Both the position numbers and the translations under genes were made by a program. Source: Agrobacterium tumefaciens str. B6 (GTDB lineage: Bacteria > Pseudomonadota > Alphaproteobacteria > Rhizobiales > Rhizobiaceae). Taken from it: a DNA stretch of 64,000 nucleotides. The stretch spans positions 62,001-126,000 of the forward strand of contig NZ_LMVK01000007.1 in the NCBI RefSeq assembly GCF_001541315.1, given 5' to 3'. Shown one piece after another: positions 26,886 to 34,360 of this stretch; the first letter of the stretch is position 1, and every line of letters begins with the position of its first letter. A model generated the notes under the pieces. That model saw nothing but the letters and a program-made list of their open reading frames with translations. It was not told the origin of the DNA and ran no database searches.

Positions 26886-26899
26886 TAACCAAATGGTTA
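26886..26899. promoter_or_regulatory. TetR operator candidate, catabolic operon side
   Basis: TAACCAAATGGTTA, a palindrome with perfect 6-base arms TAACCA/TGGTTA around AA, 60 bases upstream of the first oxidoreductase gene. A TTGACA box at 26856-26861 lies about 25 bases upstream, so a bound repressor would cover the -10 and start-site region. Near-identical to the site at 25947-25960. Confidence 0.72.
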
Positions 26900-26958
26900 C
26901 AAATTTCCATGTTTGACAGAAGCGGCTTTCGGGAAAAGGCCGCCTTGGGAGGAAATTC

Positions 26959-28101
26959 ATGAAACGTATCGGCGTCATCATGCACGGCATCACCGGCCGC
27001 ATGGGTTACAACCAGCATCTCGTGCGCTCCGTTCTCGCCATTCGAGATCAGGGCGGTGTGCTTTTGAAGAACGGTGAAAGGGTCATGCTCGACCCCATTC
27101 TGGTCGGCCGCAATGGCGCGAAGATCGAGGAAATCGCCAAAAAGCACAATGTCGCGCGCTGGACGACCGACATCGACGCTGCCCTCGCAAACCCCGATGA
27201 CACACTGTTCTTCGATGCCGGCACGACGCAGATGCGCGGCAGCCTGCTGGAGAAAGCCATCAAGGCCGGCAAGAACGTCTATTGCGAAAAACCCATTTCT
27301 GACACGATGGAAGAGGCATTGGCCATCGCCCGGCTCGCCGAAAGCGCCGGCATCAAACATGGCGTGGTGCAGGACAAGCTGTTCCTGCCGGGCCTGCGCA
27401 AGCTCGCCATGCTGCGCGACAGCGGCTTTTTCGGCAAAATCCTCTCCGTGCGCGGCGAATTCGGCTACTGGGTTTTTGAAGGCGACTGGCAACCGGCGCA
27501 GCGGCCCTCCTGGAATTACCGCCTGAAAGATGGCGGCGGCATCATTCTCGATATGCTGTGCCACTGGCGTTATGTGCTCGACAATCTGTTCGGACCGGTG
27601 AAATCCGTAAGCTGCCTCGGCGCCACCCATATTCCGGAACGTTTCGATGAGCAGGGCCGCGCTTATGTAGCGGATGCTGACGACGCCGCTTATGCGACCT
27701 TCGAGTTGGAAGGCGGCGCCATTGCCCATATCAACTCCTCATGGGCGGTGCGGGTGCGCCGCGACGACCTCGTCACCTTCCAGGTGGACGGCACCCATGG
27801 TTCGGCGGTGGCGGGCCTGACCAAATGCTTTACCCAGCACCGCACCAATACGCCGAAGCCGGTGTGGAACCCGGACCAGCCTCAGACCATCGATTTCTAC
27901 AAGACCTGGCAGGAGGTGCCGGACAATGTCGTCTATGACAACGGCTTCAAGGCGCAGTGGGAAATGTTCGTGCGCCACCTCGTCGACAATGATCCTTGGC
28001 CCTATGGCCTCATGGAAGGCGTGAAGGGCGTGCAGCTTGCCGAACTTGGGCTGAGATCGTGGAAGGAACGCCGCTGGCTCGACGTTCCCGCCCTTTCCTG
28101 A
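26959..28101 (+). CDS. Gfo/Idh/MocA-family oxidoreductase
   Basis: 380 aa. The N-terminal NAD(P)-binding domain begins RIGVIMHGITGRMGYNQH, with an insertion compared with the simple GxGxxG turn. The family motif is NVYCEKPISDTMEEAL (about residues 108-125, the EKP lysine). The C-terminal domain has the active-site stretch WNYRLKDGGGIILDMLCHWRYVLDNL with the conserved Asp and His. It is the first gene of the operon and starts after a GGGAGG site. Such enzymes oxidise or reduce sugar hydroxyls, often at C3, or inositols. The substrate is unknown; it differs clearly from the second member at 30140. Confidence 0.83.
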   Translation: MKRIGVIMHGITGRMGYNQHLVRSVLAIRDQGGVLLKNGERVMLDPILVGRNGAKIEEIAKKHNVARWTTDIDAALANPDDTLFFDAGTTQMRGSLLEKAIKAGKNVYCEKPISDTMEEALAIARLAESAGIKHGVVQDKLFLPGLRKLAMLRDSGFFGKILSVRGEFGYWVFEGDWQPAQRPSWNYRLKDGGGIILDMLCHWRYVLDNLFGPVKSVSCLGATHIPERFDEQGRAYVADADDAAYATFELEGGAIAHINSSWAVRVRRDDLVTFQVDGTHGSAVAGLTKCFTQHRTNTPKPVWNPDQPQTIDFYKTWQEVPDNVVYDNGFKAQWEMFVRHLVDNDPWPYGLMEGVKGVQLAELGLRSWKERRWLDVPALS

Positions 28102-28111
28102 GGAGGCTGAT

Positions 28112-29275
28112 GTGAGCGAGCTCAAGCTTCCGAAAGACGACCGCAGCATCGAGGTCTACAAACTCTCAGGCACGCCGGTCGCCGTTGAAAAACGAAGTGC
28201 TGCGGATTTCAACCGCGTCGCTTTCGCAGCCGCCCATGTGGTGGCCGATCCGCTTGCCGATAATGATCCGTGGCTCACGCCCGCCATCGACTGGGACGCC
28301 ACGCTGCGCTTCCGTCACCGCCTGTGGGACCTCGGCCTCGGTGTCGCCGAGGCGATGGATACGGCGCAGCGCGGCATGGGGCTGGCGTGGCCGCAGGCGC
28401 AGGAACTCATCTCCCGTTCGCTGAAGGAAGCCGCCAGCCGCAAGGATGCGCTGATTGCCTGCGGGGTGGGCACCGACCATCTCAATGGCAGTGGTTACGA
28501 CCTCAACAAGATTGTCGACTCTTACCTTGAACAGCTTGATTTTGTTCAGGGAGAAGGTGGACGCGTGATCCTGATGGCCAGCCGCGCGCTGGCCGCTGCC
28601 GCCCGCTCGCCGGATGATTATCTGAGGGCTTATGCCAGGGTTCTCTCCCGTGTGGAAGGAAAAGTGGTGATCCACTGGCTGGGCGAAATGTTCGACCCGG
28701 CGCTGGAGGGCTATTGGGGTTCGGGCGACCATATGACGGCCATGGAAACCTGCCTTGCCATGATCGAGGAGAATGCCGACAAGATCGACGGCATCAAGAT
28801 TTCGCTTCTTTCCAAGGAAAAGGAAATCGTCATGCGTCGTCGCCTGCCGGCTGGCGTGCGCATGTATACCGGCGACGATTTCAACTATGCCGAACTGATC
28901 GCCGGCGACGAACAGGGCCATTCGGATGCGCTGCTCGGCATTTTCGACGCCATTGCGCCGGCCGCCTCCAGGGCGCTGGCCAGCCTGAAGCGTGGCGCGG
29001 ACAATGAATTCTTCGACATTCTGGAGCCGACGGTGGCGCTTTCGCGCCATATCTTCAAGGCCCCGACCCGCTTCTACAAGACCGGTGTAGTGTTTCTCGC
29101 CTACCTCAACGGGTTACAGGACCATTTCACCATGGTTGGCGGCCAGGAAAGCACCCGCTCCACGCAGCATTTCGCCGAGCTTTTCCGGCTGGCGGACAAA
29201 GCCAATGTGCTTGCAGAGCCGGATCTGGCGACGCAGCGCATGAAGGCGTTTCTCGCCGTCCGGGGTATCAGCTGA
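28112..29275 (+). CDS. DUF993 family protein (DHDPS-like TIM barrel)
   Basis: 387 aa with a GTG start at 28112, preceded by GAGGAGG, 10 bases after the oxidoreductase stop. The sequence fits DUF993, a family related to dihydrodipicolinate synthase/aldolases. Seen: AIDWDATLRFRHRLWDLGLGVAEAMDTAQRG, ALIACGVGTDHLN, VVIHWLGEMFDPALEGYWG, and DKIDGIKISLLSKEKEI, whose Lys sits where class I aldolases carry the Schiff-base lysine (inference). It probably performs an aldol, dehydratase or decarboxylase step on the keto sugar made by the neighbouring dehydrogenases. I know of no assigned reaction for this family. Confidence 0.8.
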   Translation: MSELKLPKDDRSIEVYKLSGTPVAVEKRSAADFNRVAFAAAHVVADPLADNDPWLTPAIDWDATLRFRHRLWDLGLGVAEAMDTAQRGMGLAWPQAQELISRSLKEAASRKDALIACGVGTDHLNGSGYDLNKIVDSYLEQLDFVQGEGGRVILMASRALAAAARSPDDYLRAYARVLSRVEGKVVIHWLGEMFDPALEGYWGSGDHMTAMETCLAMIEENADKIDGIKISLLSKEKEIVMRRRLPAGVRMYTGDDFNYAELIAGDEQGHSDALLGIFDAIAPAASRALASLKRGADNEFFDILEPTVALSRHIFKAPTRFYKTGVVFLAYLNGLQDHFTMVGGQESTRSTQHFAELFRLADKANVLAEPDLATQRMKAFLAVRGIS

Positions 29276-29299
29276 AACAGAATGAGGGGAGATACCGAC

Positions 29300-30121
29300 A
29301 TGAGCCTTGAAGGCCTTTCCATCAATTTCGCCACCGTGCGGCAGGGTGGCGATTTCGGCGCTATTGTCGATGCCTGCCTTGCGCACGGCATCACCGCCAT
29401 CTCGCCCTGGCGCGAGCAGGTGCACGGTGTCGGGCTTGCCGAAGCCGCCCGCATCGTCGAACGGAACGGGCTGCGTCTCAGCGGCCATTGCCGTGGCGGC
29501 TTCTTCCCCGCCCCCGACGCCGAGGGTCGTCGCCTCGCCATCGAAGACAATAAACGCGCCGTCGATGAAGCCGCCGCAATGAAAGCCGATTGCCTTGTGC
29601 TTGTCGTGGGCGGCCTGCCCGCCGGCTCGCGCGATCTGAAAGGTGCGCGGCAGATGGTGGAGGACGGCATGGCCGAACTGCTCCCCTATGCCCGCGCCGC
29701 CGGCGTCCCGCTCGCCATCGAACCGCTGCATCCCTTCTATGCCGCTGACCGCGCCTGCTTCAACACGCTGAAACAGTCGCTCGATCTCTGCGACAGGTTA
29801 GGGTCGGGAACAGGCGTTGCGATCGATGTCTACCACGTCTGGTGGGACCCTGAACTGGAGGAGCAAGTGGCGCGTGCGGGAAGGAACGGGCAAATTCTGG
29901 CGCATCACATCTGCGACTGGCTGGTGCCTACCACCGATCCGCTCAATGATCGCGGCATGATGGGCGACGGCGTGATTGACCTTAAGGCATTTCGCGCCAT
30001 GATCGAGGCAGCCGGCTTCCACGGCCCGCAGGAAGTGGAAATCTTTTCGCATCGCTGGCAGGCGCGGCCGGTGGACGAGGTCCTCGCCACTGTGGTCGAG
30101 CGTTTCAAGACTGTTTGTTGA
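29300..30121 (+). CDS. Sugar-phosphate isomerase/epimerase-like TIM barrel protein
   Basis: 273 aa from ATG 29300 (MSLEGLSINFATV); the GAGGGGAG stretch upstream is its ribosome site, which makes the ATG at 29282 unlikely. AP endonuclease 2 / xylose-isomerase-like fold: ACLAHGITAISPWREQVHGVG, LVVGGLPAGSRDL, PLAIEPLHPFYAADR, VAIDVYHVWWDPEL, ILAHHICDWL and PQEVEIFSHRW. The Glu in AIEPLHP, the Asp/His in DVYHVWW, the His in HHICD and the Glu in EVEIFS fit the metal site. Probably isomerises or epimerises a keto sugar intermediate in this operon. Confidence 0.8.
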   Translation: MSLEGLSINFATVRQGGDFGAIVDACLAHGITAISPWREQVHGVGLAEAARIVERNGLRLSGHCRGGFFPAPDAEGRRLAIEDNKRAVDEAAAMKADCLVLVVGGLPAGSRDLKGARQMVEDGMAELLPYARAAGVPLAIEPLHPFYAADRACFNTLKQSLDLCDRLGSGTGVAIDVYHVWWDPELEEQVARAGRNGQILAHHICDWLVPTTDPLNDRGMMGDGVIDLKAFRAMIEAAGFHGPQEVEIFSHRWQARPVDEVLATVVERFKTVC

Positions 30122-30139
30122 TTATCCGGGAGAGAGACA

Positions 30140-31375
30140 ATGCCTGAAAAGGTGAGACGCAAACGCTATGCGCTGGTCGGCACCGGCAATCGCGGCACCA
30201 CCATGTGGGGCCGCGAATTGCTGGCCGGCTGGAGCGACTATGTCGAACTGGTCGGCATTTGCGACCTGAACCTGATGCGCGCCGAACGCGCCCGCACCAT
30301 GATGGGATCGAGCGCGCCGCTTTACGACGATTTCGACCGGATGATGGAGGAGCAGCGCCCGGAACTCGTCATCGTCTGCACGCCTGACGATACTCACGAC
30401 GACATCATCATCCGCGCGCTGGAAGGCGGGGCCGATGTCATCAGCGAAAAGCCCATGACCACCACCCCGGAAAAGATTGACCGTATTCGCGCCGCGGAGG
30501 CGAAAAGCGGCCGCCGTGTGGATGTCTCCTTCAACTATCGTTTTTCTCCCACCGCCGCACGCATCAAGGAGCTGATCGATGAGGGTGCAATCGGCACCGT
30601 CACCTCGGTCGATTTTCACTGGTATCTCGATAACCAGCACGGCGCGGATTATTTCCGCCGCTGGCACGCCTTCACCGAACATTCCGGTAGCCTGTTCGTG
30701 CACAAGGCCACGCACCATTTCGATCTTCTGAACTGGTATCTCGATTCCGATCCCGTGGAGGTAAAGGGGTTCGGACAGTTGCTGCATTATGGCAAGAACG
30801 GCCCGTTCCGGGGAACACGCTGTCGCACCTGTCCACACAAAAACGAGTGCGATTATTTCATGGACCTCAGCGCCGATCCTTTCCTCGATGCACTCTATGA
30901 GGACCCTTCGGCGGTGGACGGCTATATGCGCGATGCCTGCGTCTTCCGCGAGGAAATCGACATTCCCGACACCATGAGCGCCTCGATCCGCTATGCCAGC
31001 GGCGTGCAGGTCTCCTATTCGCTCAACACCTATATGCCGATCGAGGGCCACCATATTGCCTTCAACGGCCATAAAGGCCGTATCGAAATGCGCCAATATG
31101 AAAAGCAGCCCTGGACGGAGCCGCCGGCCGACGAAATCCTGCTGGTGAAAAGCTTCGGCGGCGGTGTTGAACGCATATGGGTGCCGCATGAGCCAGGCGG
31201 CCACTATGGCGGCGACAACCGCATGCGAGACATGATCTTCAAGCCGGGCTCGAACGACCGGCTGCGGCAGCGGGCGGGTTCACGCGCCGGCGCGATGTCC
31301 GTTCTGACAGGCGTGGCCGCGCTGAAAAGCGCCCGTGAGGGCGGCACAGCGGCGGTGAAATCGCTGCCAGTTTAG
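30140..31375 (+). CDS. Gfo/Idh/MocA-family oxidoreductase with a four-cysteine insert
   Basis: 411 aa, last gene of the operon. N-terminal Rossmann domain RYALVGTGNRGTTMWGREL, with CTPDDTHDDIIIRALEGGADVISEKPMTTT as the EKP region. The C-terminal domain carries WYLDNQHGADYFRRWHAF and HKATHHFDLLNWYLDSDPVEV. Between about residues 228 and 238 is RCRTCPHKNECDYF, a CxxCx5C arrangement that could bind zinc or iron and that ordinary family members lack; a further Cys lies in YMRDACVFREEID. Related long members act on plant-derived sugars in other bacteria; the substrate is not known here. A weak hairpin follows at 31386. Confidence 0.82.
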   Translation: MPEKVRRKRYALVGTGNRGTTMWGRELLAGWSDYVELVGICDLNLMRAERARTMMGSSAPLYDDFDRMMEEQRPELVIVCTPDDTHDDIIIRALEGGADVISEKPMTTTPEKIDRIRAAEAKSGRRVDVSFNYRFSPTAARIKELIDEGAIGTVTSVDFHWYLDNQHGADYFRRWHAFTEHSGSLFVHKATHHFDLLNWYLDSDPVEVKGFGQLLHYGKNGPFRGTRCRTCPHKNECDYFMDLSADPFLDALYEDPSAVDGYMRDACVFREEIDIPDTMSASIRYASGVQVSYSLNTYMPIEGHHIAFNGHKGRIEMRQYEKQPWTEPPADEILLVKSFGGGVERIWVPHEPGGHYGGDNRMRDMIFKPGSNDRLRQRAGSRAGAMSVLTGVAALKSAREGGTAAVKSLPV

Positions 31376-31385
31376 CCGCGACAGC

Positions 31386-31414
31386 CTGCGGCCTCGTCGA
31401 CAGATGGGCCGCAG
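31386..31414 (+). terminator. Hairpin after the DUF993 operon
   Basis: Arms CTGCGGCC (31386-31393) and GGCCGCAG (31407-31414) pair perfectly, 10 bases after the last stop codon. No T-run follows; only an A-rich stretch (ACCAAAAAAGAAC). Probably a weak or Rho-assisted terminator. Confidence 0.45.
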
Positions 31415-31508
31415 ACGGCAATTACCAAAAAAGAACGGACGATATTCCGCAGATTACGCGCTTCTTCCCTGCCGATAAAATGATCGCCGGGGGAAGAAAG
31501 AGTGAGTC

Positions 31509-31628
31509 ATGTCCAGTTTTGAATCCTTCGTTCCGCTCATCATCATCGGCGTCAGCCTCGTCGTATTCTTCAAATGGGTGGGGCGAGATATGAACCGGGA
31601 AGAGAAAAACCCGCGTTCCCGCCGCTGA
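31509..31628 (+). CDS. Small single-span membrane protein, hypothetical
   Basis: 39 aa reading MSSFESFVPLIIIGVSLVVF and then FKWVGRDMNREEKNPRSRR. Residues about 7-21 form one hydrophobic segment, followed by a strongly basic tail, so it would sit in the inner membrane with the tail in the cytoplasm. The ribosome site (GGGGGAAGAAAGAG) is only moderate. I do not recognise a family. It begins the run of small genes between 31.5 and 34.7 kb. Confidence 0.45.
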   Translation: MSSFESFVPLIIIGVSLVVFFKWVGRDMNREEKNPRSRR

Positions 31629-31709
31629 TGGCGGAAAAACGCGCCCGCGCGGCGTGGAGGCGGAACCAGTACCTTTTCTCCGGCGTTTTCCCTGCAAGGA
31701 GGACGCAAT

Positions 31710-31880
31710 ATGACGAAGAAAAAGAAATCGAAAACCGTTGAAAAAGGGCCTTCCAGCCCGAACGACATTCCCCCCGCCGGCCCGCATGCCAAACCCTCCC
31801 TCACCGACTATGACAAGACGCCGGGCGCGGGCAGCCTGCCGGATGACGGTGAGAAAGACGTGTCTCCCGGCGCGGGTTGA
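31710..31880 (+). CDS. Small Lys- and Pro-rich hypothetical protein
   Basis: 56 aa, starting MTKKKKSKTVEKG and ending EKDVSPGAG; rich in Lys, Pro and Gly and probably disordered. The strong AAGGAGG site 8 bases before the ATG supports translation. No domain is recognisable. It has the same make-up (basic N-terminus, low complexity) as the small proteins at 33072 and 33384. Confidence 0.6.
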   Translation: MTKKKKSKTVEKGPSSPNDIPPAGPHAKPSLTDYDKTPGAGSLPDDGEKDVSPGAG

Positions 31881-32003
31881 TGCGCACGGGACGGAGGGCC
31901 GCGCCAAGCCCGAAGGACTCTGCGGCGATCGGGAAATAGTGTCCTGAACCAGATACTTACCCGCTGGGCAGTGGCTCGCCGGTGCTTTTTTGTTCTCCGC
32001 CCA

Positions 32004-32031
32004 TTGCAAAATCAAAAATTGAGCCTATATT
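32004..32031 (+). promoter_or_regulatory. Predicted promoter of the cold-shock gene
   Basis: TTGCAA (32004-32009) and TATATT (32026-32031) with a 16-base spacer resemble -35 and -10 boxes. Transcription would start near 32038 and give an untranslated leader of about 125 bases, typical for cspA-type genes. Confidence 0.55.
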
Positions 32032-32064
32032 TTGGATATCGACCATTGCTTGTGACGTCGTTCT

Positions 32065-32161
32065 GGAACAGACTGTTCCCCGTCGGATTTCCTCTCAAAT
32101 AATCGATCTTATCCCGCAAGGTATCGCGGGAACCACAACGATTCTACGAAAGGAAATCGTT
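32065..32161 (+). promoter_or_regulatory. Structured 5' leader of the cold-shock gene (three hairpins)
   Basis: Three perfect hairpins follow one another. GGAACAG/CTGTTCC at 32065-32079 has a one-base loop position (the true loop must be larger by opening base pairs). TCCCGC/GCGGGA at 32112-32131 has an 8-base loop. AACGATT/AATCGTT at 32137-32161 has its 11-base loop carrying the AAGGA ribosome site and its stem ending right at the start codon. I infer temperature-dependent folding that controls translation, as known for cspA leaders of enterobacteria, though the sequence itself is different. Confidence 0.65.
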
Positions 32162-32371
32162 ATGAACACTGGTACTGTAAAGTGGTTCAACGCCACCAAG
32201 GGCTTCGGCTTCATTCAGCCTGACAACGGCGGCACGGACGTTTTCGTTCACATTTCCGCTGTTGAGCGCGCTGGCATGCGTTCGCTGAACGACGGCCAGA
32301 AGATCAGCTACGAGATCGTCCAGGACCGTCGGTCCGGCAAGAGCTCGGCTGACAACCTTCAGGCAGCTTGA
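32162..32371 (+). CDS. cspA: Cold-shock protein, CspA family
   Basis: 69 aa, one cold-shock OB-fold. RNP1 is KGFGFIQ (about residues 13-19) and RNP2 is VFVHIS (about 28-33); it opens [14 protein letters not shown] as in other CspA proteins. It binds single-stranded RNA/DNA and acts as an RNA chaperone. The ATG at 32162 is chosen because the protein alignment starts there and a ribosome site (AAAGGAAA) lies in the leader hairpin. A structured leader precedes it and a repeated RNA element with a terminator follows at 32393. Confidence 0.96.
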   Translation: MNTGTVKWFNATKGFGFIQPDNGGTDVFVHISAVERAGMRSLNDGQKISYEIVQDRRSGKSSADNLQAA

Positions 32372-32392
32372 TATTCGTCATTTGACCCCGCA

Positions 32393-32460
32393 GACCACGG
32401 ATGTACTGGCTGCAGGTTTAAGTGATTGTGAGAGGTCGGGTCAAAGCCCGGCCTTTTGTT
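32393..32460 (+). ncRNA. Repeated 3' RNA element and terminator after cspA (copy 1)
   Basis: Starts with GACCACGGATGTACTGGC (32393-32410) and ends in a terminator: GGTCGGG (32434-32440) pairs with CCCGGCC (32447-32453), then TTTTGTTTTTG. The same 18 bases followed by a similar terminator recur at 33682-33756, away from any csp gene. It could be a 3' UTR processed to a small RNA or an independent RNA. Type and function are inferred. Confidence 0.55.
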
Positions 32461-32480
32461 TTTGGGCCATGGAGGTCCTC

Positions 32481-32771
32481 ATGCGTAAAAATCCCTACCG
32501 ATGCGGCGATGCCATATTCTTGAAGCCAGGCGTGCTGGGCAACAACCAGCCCGACGGTCCTGGCAGGGTCGTATCGATCCTGCCCGAAGCGCAGGGAACT
32601 GTACGCTACAGGGTGCGTTTCCAGCATGAAAATTTCGAGCGCAACATCGCACTCGATGAAATAAGTGCGCCCACCTCGGCGCCATCGCCGTCGCGCAACA
32701 GCGAAAGCCCATCGGCGCGCGAAACGGGATCGAGCTGGATCAATCCGGACAGGATTAAAATCAGAAAATAG
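32481..32771 (+). CDS. Conserved small hypothetical protein
   Basis: 96 aa from ATG 32481, with GGAGG 6 bases upstream, placed directly after the cspA terminator. The N-terminal about 60 residues look like a small beta-barrel ([50 protein letters not shown]); the rest is Ser/Pro-rich and probably disordered. I recall similar short proteins in Rhizobiaceae but know no function. The KOW/SH3-like look of the first part suggests nucleic acid binding, with low certainty. Confidence 0.7.
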   Translation: MRKNPYRCGDAIFLKPGVLGNNQPDGPGRVVSILPEAQGTVRYRVRFQHENFERNIALDEISAPTSAPSPSRNSESPSARETGSSWINPDRIKIRK

Positions 32772-32799
32772 CAGCTGCGGCTGCATAAAGGAGATATTC

Positions 32800-33036
32800 G
32801 TGCAGGTACTCGTTCGAGACAATAATATAGAGCAGGCCCTTCGCGTTCTGAAAAAGAGAATGCAGCGTGAGGGCATTTTCCGCGAGATGCGGGCCCGGCA
32901 GTCCTATGAAAAGCCCTCGGAAAAGCGCGTCCGCGAAGAAGCAGAGGCCGTGCGCCGCCACCGCAAGCTGGCGAAGAAAAAAATGCAGCGCGAAGGGCTG
33001 TTGCCCGCCCCCAAAAAGGTTGCCCGCCCCCGCTAG
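32800..33036 (+). CDS. rpsU: 30S ribosomal protein S21
   Basis: 78 aa with a GTG start at 32800, preceded by AAAGGAG. The protein ([20 protein letters not shown], then [36 protein letters not shown]) is a typical bS21, which sits on the 30S platform and helps mRNA binding. Its C-terminus is extended with [14 protein letters not shown], usual in alphaproteobacteria. It is 28 bases after the hypothetical gene 32481, and near cspA, which suggests joint control in the cold. Rhizobia often carry more than one rpsU. Confidence 0.93.
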   Translation: MQVLVRDNNIEQALRVLKKRMQREGIFREMRARQSYEKPSEKRVREEAEAVRRHRKLAKKKMQREGLLPAPKKVARPR

Positions 33037-33071
33037 CCGTTCGATACTGCTCTTCCGTAAAGGAGAATGCC

Positions 33072-33287
33072 ATGGCTGCGACAAAAGAAGCTTTTTTCAA
33101 ACCCGGCAAACTATCCGCGCAGGACAAGGCGTCACTGACGGATAGCGCCGCAAAGCAGATCATAAACGCCGAGGCCGCTCAGCGCGCCCGCAAAACGGAA
33201 CGCCTTCGCCAGCTTCGCGAAGCCCAGGAAGCGACGATCATAACCGACACGCCCGTTTCCGCAAAAAAACGATCCGGCAAGAAATAG
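33072..33287 (+). CDS. Small basic hypothetical protein
   Basis: 71 aa, helical and highly charged (AEAAQRARKTERLRQLREAQEA), with a Lys-rich end (AKKRSGKK). AAAGGAG lies 6 bases before the ATG. It follows rpsU by 35 bases and may share its transcript. No family recognised; the make-up suggests RNA or ribosome association, but that is only a guess. Confidence 0.7.
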   Translation: MAATKEAFFKPGKLSAQDKASLTDSAAKQIINAEAAQRARKTERLRQLREAQEATIITDTPVSAKKRSGKK

Positions 33288-33383
33288 CCGGACGGGATTT
33301 CCAGCATCGACGATCGAACGGGTCTTGAACGGATTATCTCATACCCGCTCAAGGCCCCATCAATCCAACAGGAGGAGGACACC

Positions 33384-33524
33384 ATGGCCAAGGGTCAATT
33401 GCGCAGTAACAAGGAAGTCCGAAAACCGAAGAAGGACAAGACGGCGAAAGTGGCTGCAGCGCCGCCAGCCGGTTCGCAGGTCAAGTTCGCAAATGCCACG
33501 ACAGCGGACGGCAAAAAGAAGTAG
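33384..33524 (+). CDS. Small basic hypothetical protein
   Basis: 46 aa, opening MAKGQLRSNKEVRKPKKDK and ending in TADGKKK. A strong AGGAGGAGG site precedes ATG 33384. It is lysine-rich in its first third, then Ala/Pro-rich. I recall short proteins with the start MAKGQLRSNKE as common in Rhizobiaceae genomes; no function is known to me. It is too short for many gene finders. Confidence 0.72.
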   Translation: MAKGQLRSNKEVRKPKKDKTAKVAAAPPAGSQVKFANATTADGKKK

Positions 33525-34072
33525 TGCGACGCGCAGCCGGCAAGCCACGACGAATAAAAACATCGCGATAGGCGCCGGACTTGTTTTGGCCACATTGCCA
33601 GTTTAAATAGCTCTCATGGCAACTGCTGGTGAGCGCGAATGAAATCGATGTTCGCAGTTGTTTTAGTCGCTTCAGACTTTTGACCACGGATGTACTGGCA
33701 CTGGTGTTGAGAGCGATATGAGGAAGGTCGGTGCAATATTGCCCCGGCCTTTTTTGTTGCCTGCGGCAGCGAATGCTGCATATTCCCTGCGGTAACGGAA
33801 TTAACTTGCCTATTCCCCATAAACGGCGCACGCTTCTTCATCGGTAATTAAAGGGCGTTGCCACCGTCAGGCCTGCTGCATTTCCAGCCCTGTCCCGCCT
33901 GCTGACCACCAGGGAAGCGATTCGGAATTCACGCGACATGCATGACGCCACGGGCCGGCAACGGTTTCCCTGGCGCTGCCCGCGTCTCAAGGCGTTGAAG
34001 CGTCCTCGCACCATCTCCGGATGGCAGCGCGACGCTCCGGCTTTTGTGAACCTCACAAGAAAGGAGGACGCC
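33525..34072. other. Non-coding stretch holding a second RNA element
   Basis: 548 bases without a supportable protein gene. Arms CAACTGC and GCAGTTG (in about 33619-33661) frame a 28-base loop. The repeated RNA element lies at 33682-33756. The rest (33757-34072) shows no clear structure; it contains the upstream region of the gene at 34073. Confidence 0.5.
33682..33756 (+). ncRNA. Repeated RNA element and terminator (copy 2, no csp gene)
   Basis: GACCACGGATGTACTGGC at 33682-33699 is identical to 32393-32410. It ends with GGTCGGTGC (33726-33734) pairing, except for one position, with GCCCCGGCC (33741-33749), followed by TTTTTTG. The middle part is similar but not identical to copy 1. Here it follows 157 bases after a small gene and not a csp gene, which supports an independent small RNA or the remnant of a lost csp locus. 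Confidence 0.55.
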
Positions 34073-34360
34073 ATGTCTTCCGCATATGAAAATTGCATCA
34101 TCACATCGCAGGACCTCAAAATGCTCCAGTCCGTGCTGGAAGGTCTCGGTTATGATCGCCACACCATGGATGAAGAAATCGTTCTCTACAACAATGCCGC
34201 CCGCAAGGTGATCCAGCTCTTTCAGGATGGCTTGACCGACCCCGCCGATATCTCGGAGGAAATGCTGTTTCTGTTCGGCGTTCACAAACATGAACGCGTA
34301 AGACCGTGGAGACCGCTGCCGCGTTATGCCATTCAGGGTCTGCCGCCTCTTTACCGGTGA
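34073..34360 (+). CDS. Conserved hypothetical protein
   Basis: 95 aa from ATG 34073, with AAGGAGG 6 bases upstream; the longer frame has no such site. Helical and acidic: ENCIITSQDLKMLQSVLEGLGYDR, then NNAARKVIQLFQDGLTDPADISEEML, with a basic Pro-rich tail (ERVRPWRPLPRYAIQGLPPLYR). No signal or membrane segment. I do not recognise a function. Confidence 0.7.
   Translation: MSSAYENCIITSQDLKMLQSVLEGLGYDRHTMDEEIVLYNNAARKVIQLFQDGLTDPADISEEMLFLFGVHKHERVRPWRPLPRYAIQGLPPLYR

Noticed and set aside
32606-33163. 185-codon minus-strand frame across the small-gene island
   Set aside because: It is antisense to rpsU and to two other genes with good ribosome sites.
33384-33524. Reading the region in the alternative frame (33325-33606, 93 codons)
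   Set aside because: The frame at 33384 has a strong AGGAGG site and a more natural composition; the other is Arg/Ser-rich.
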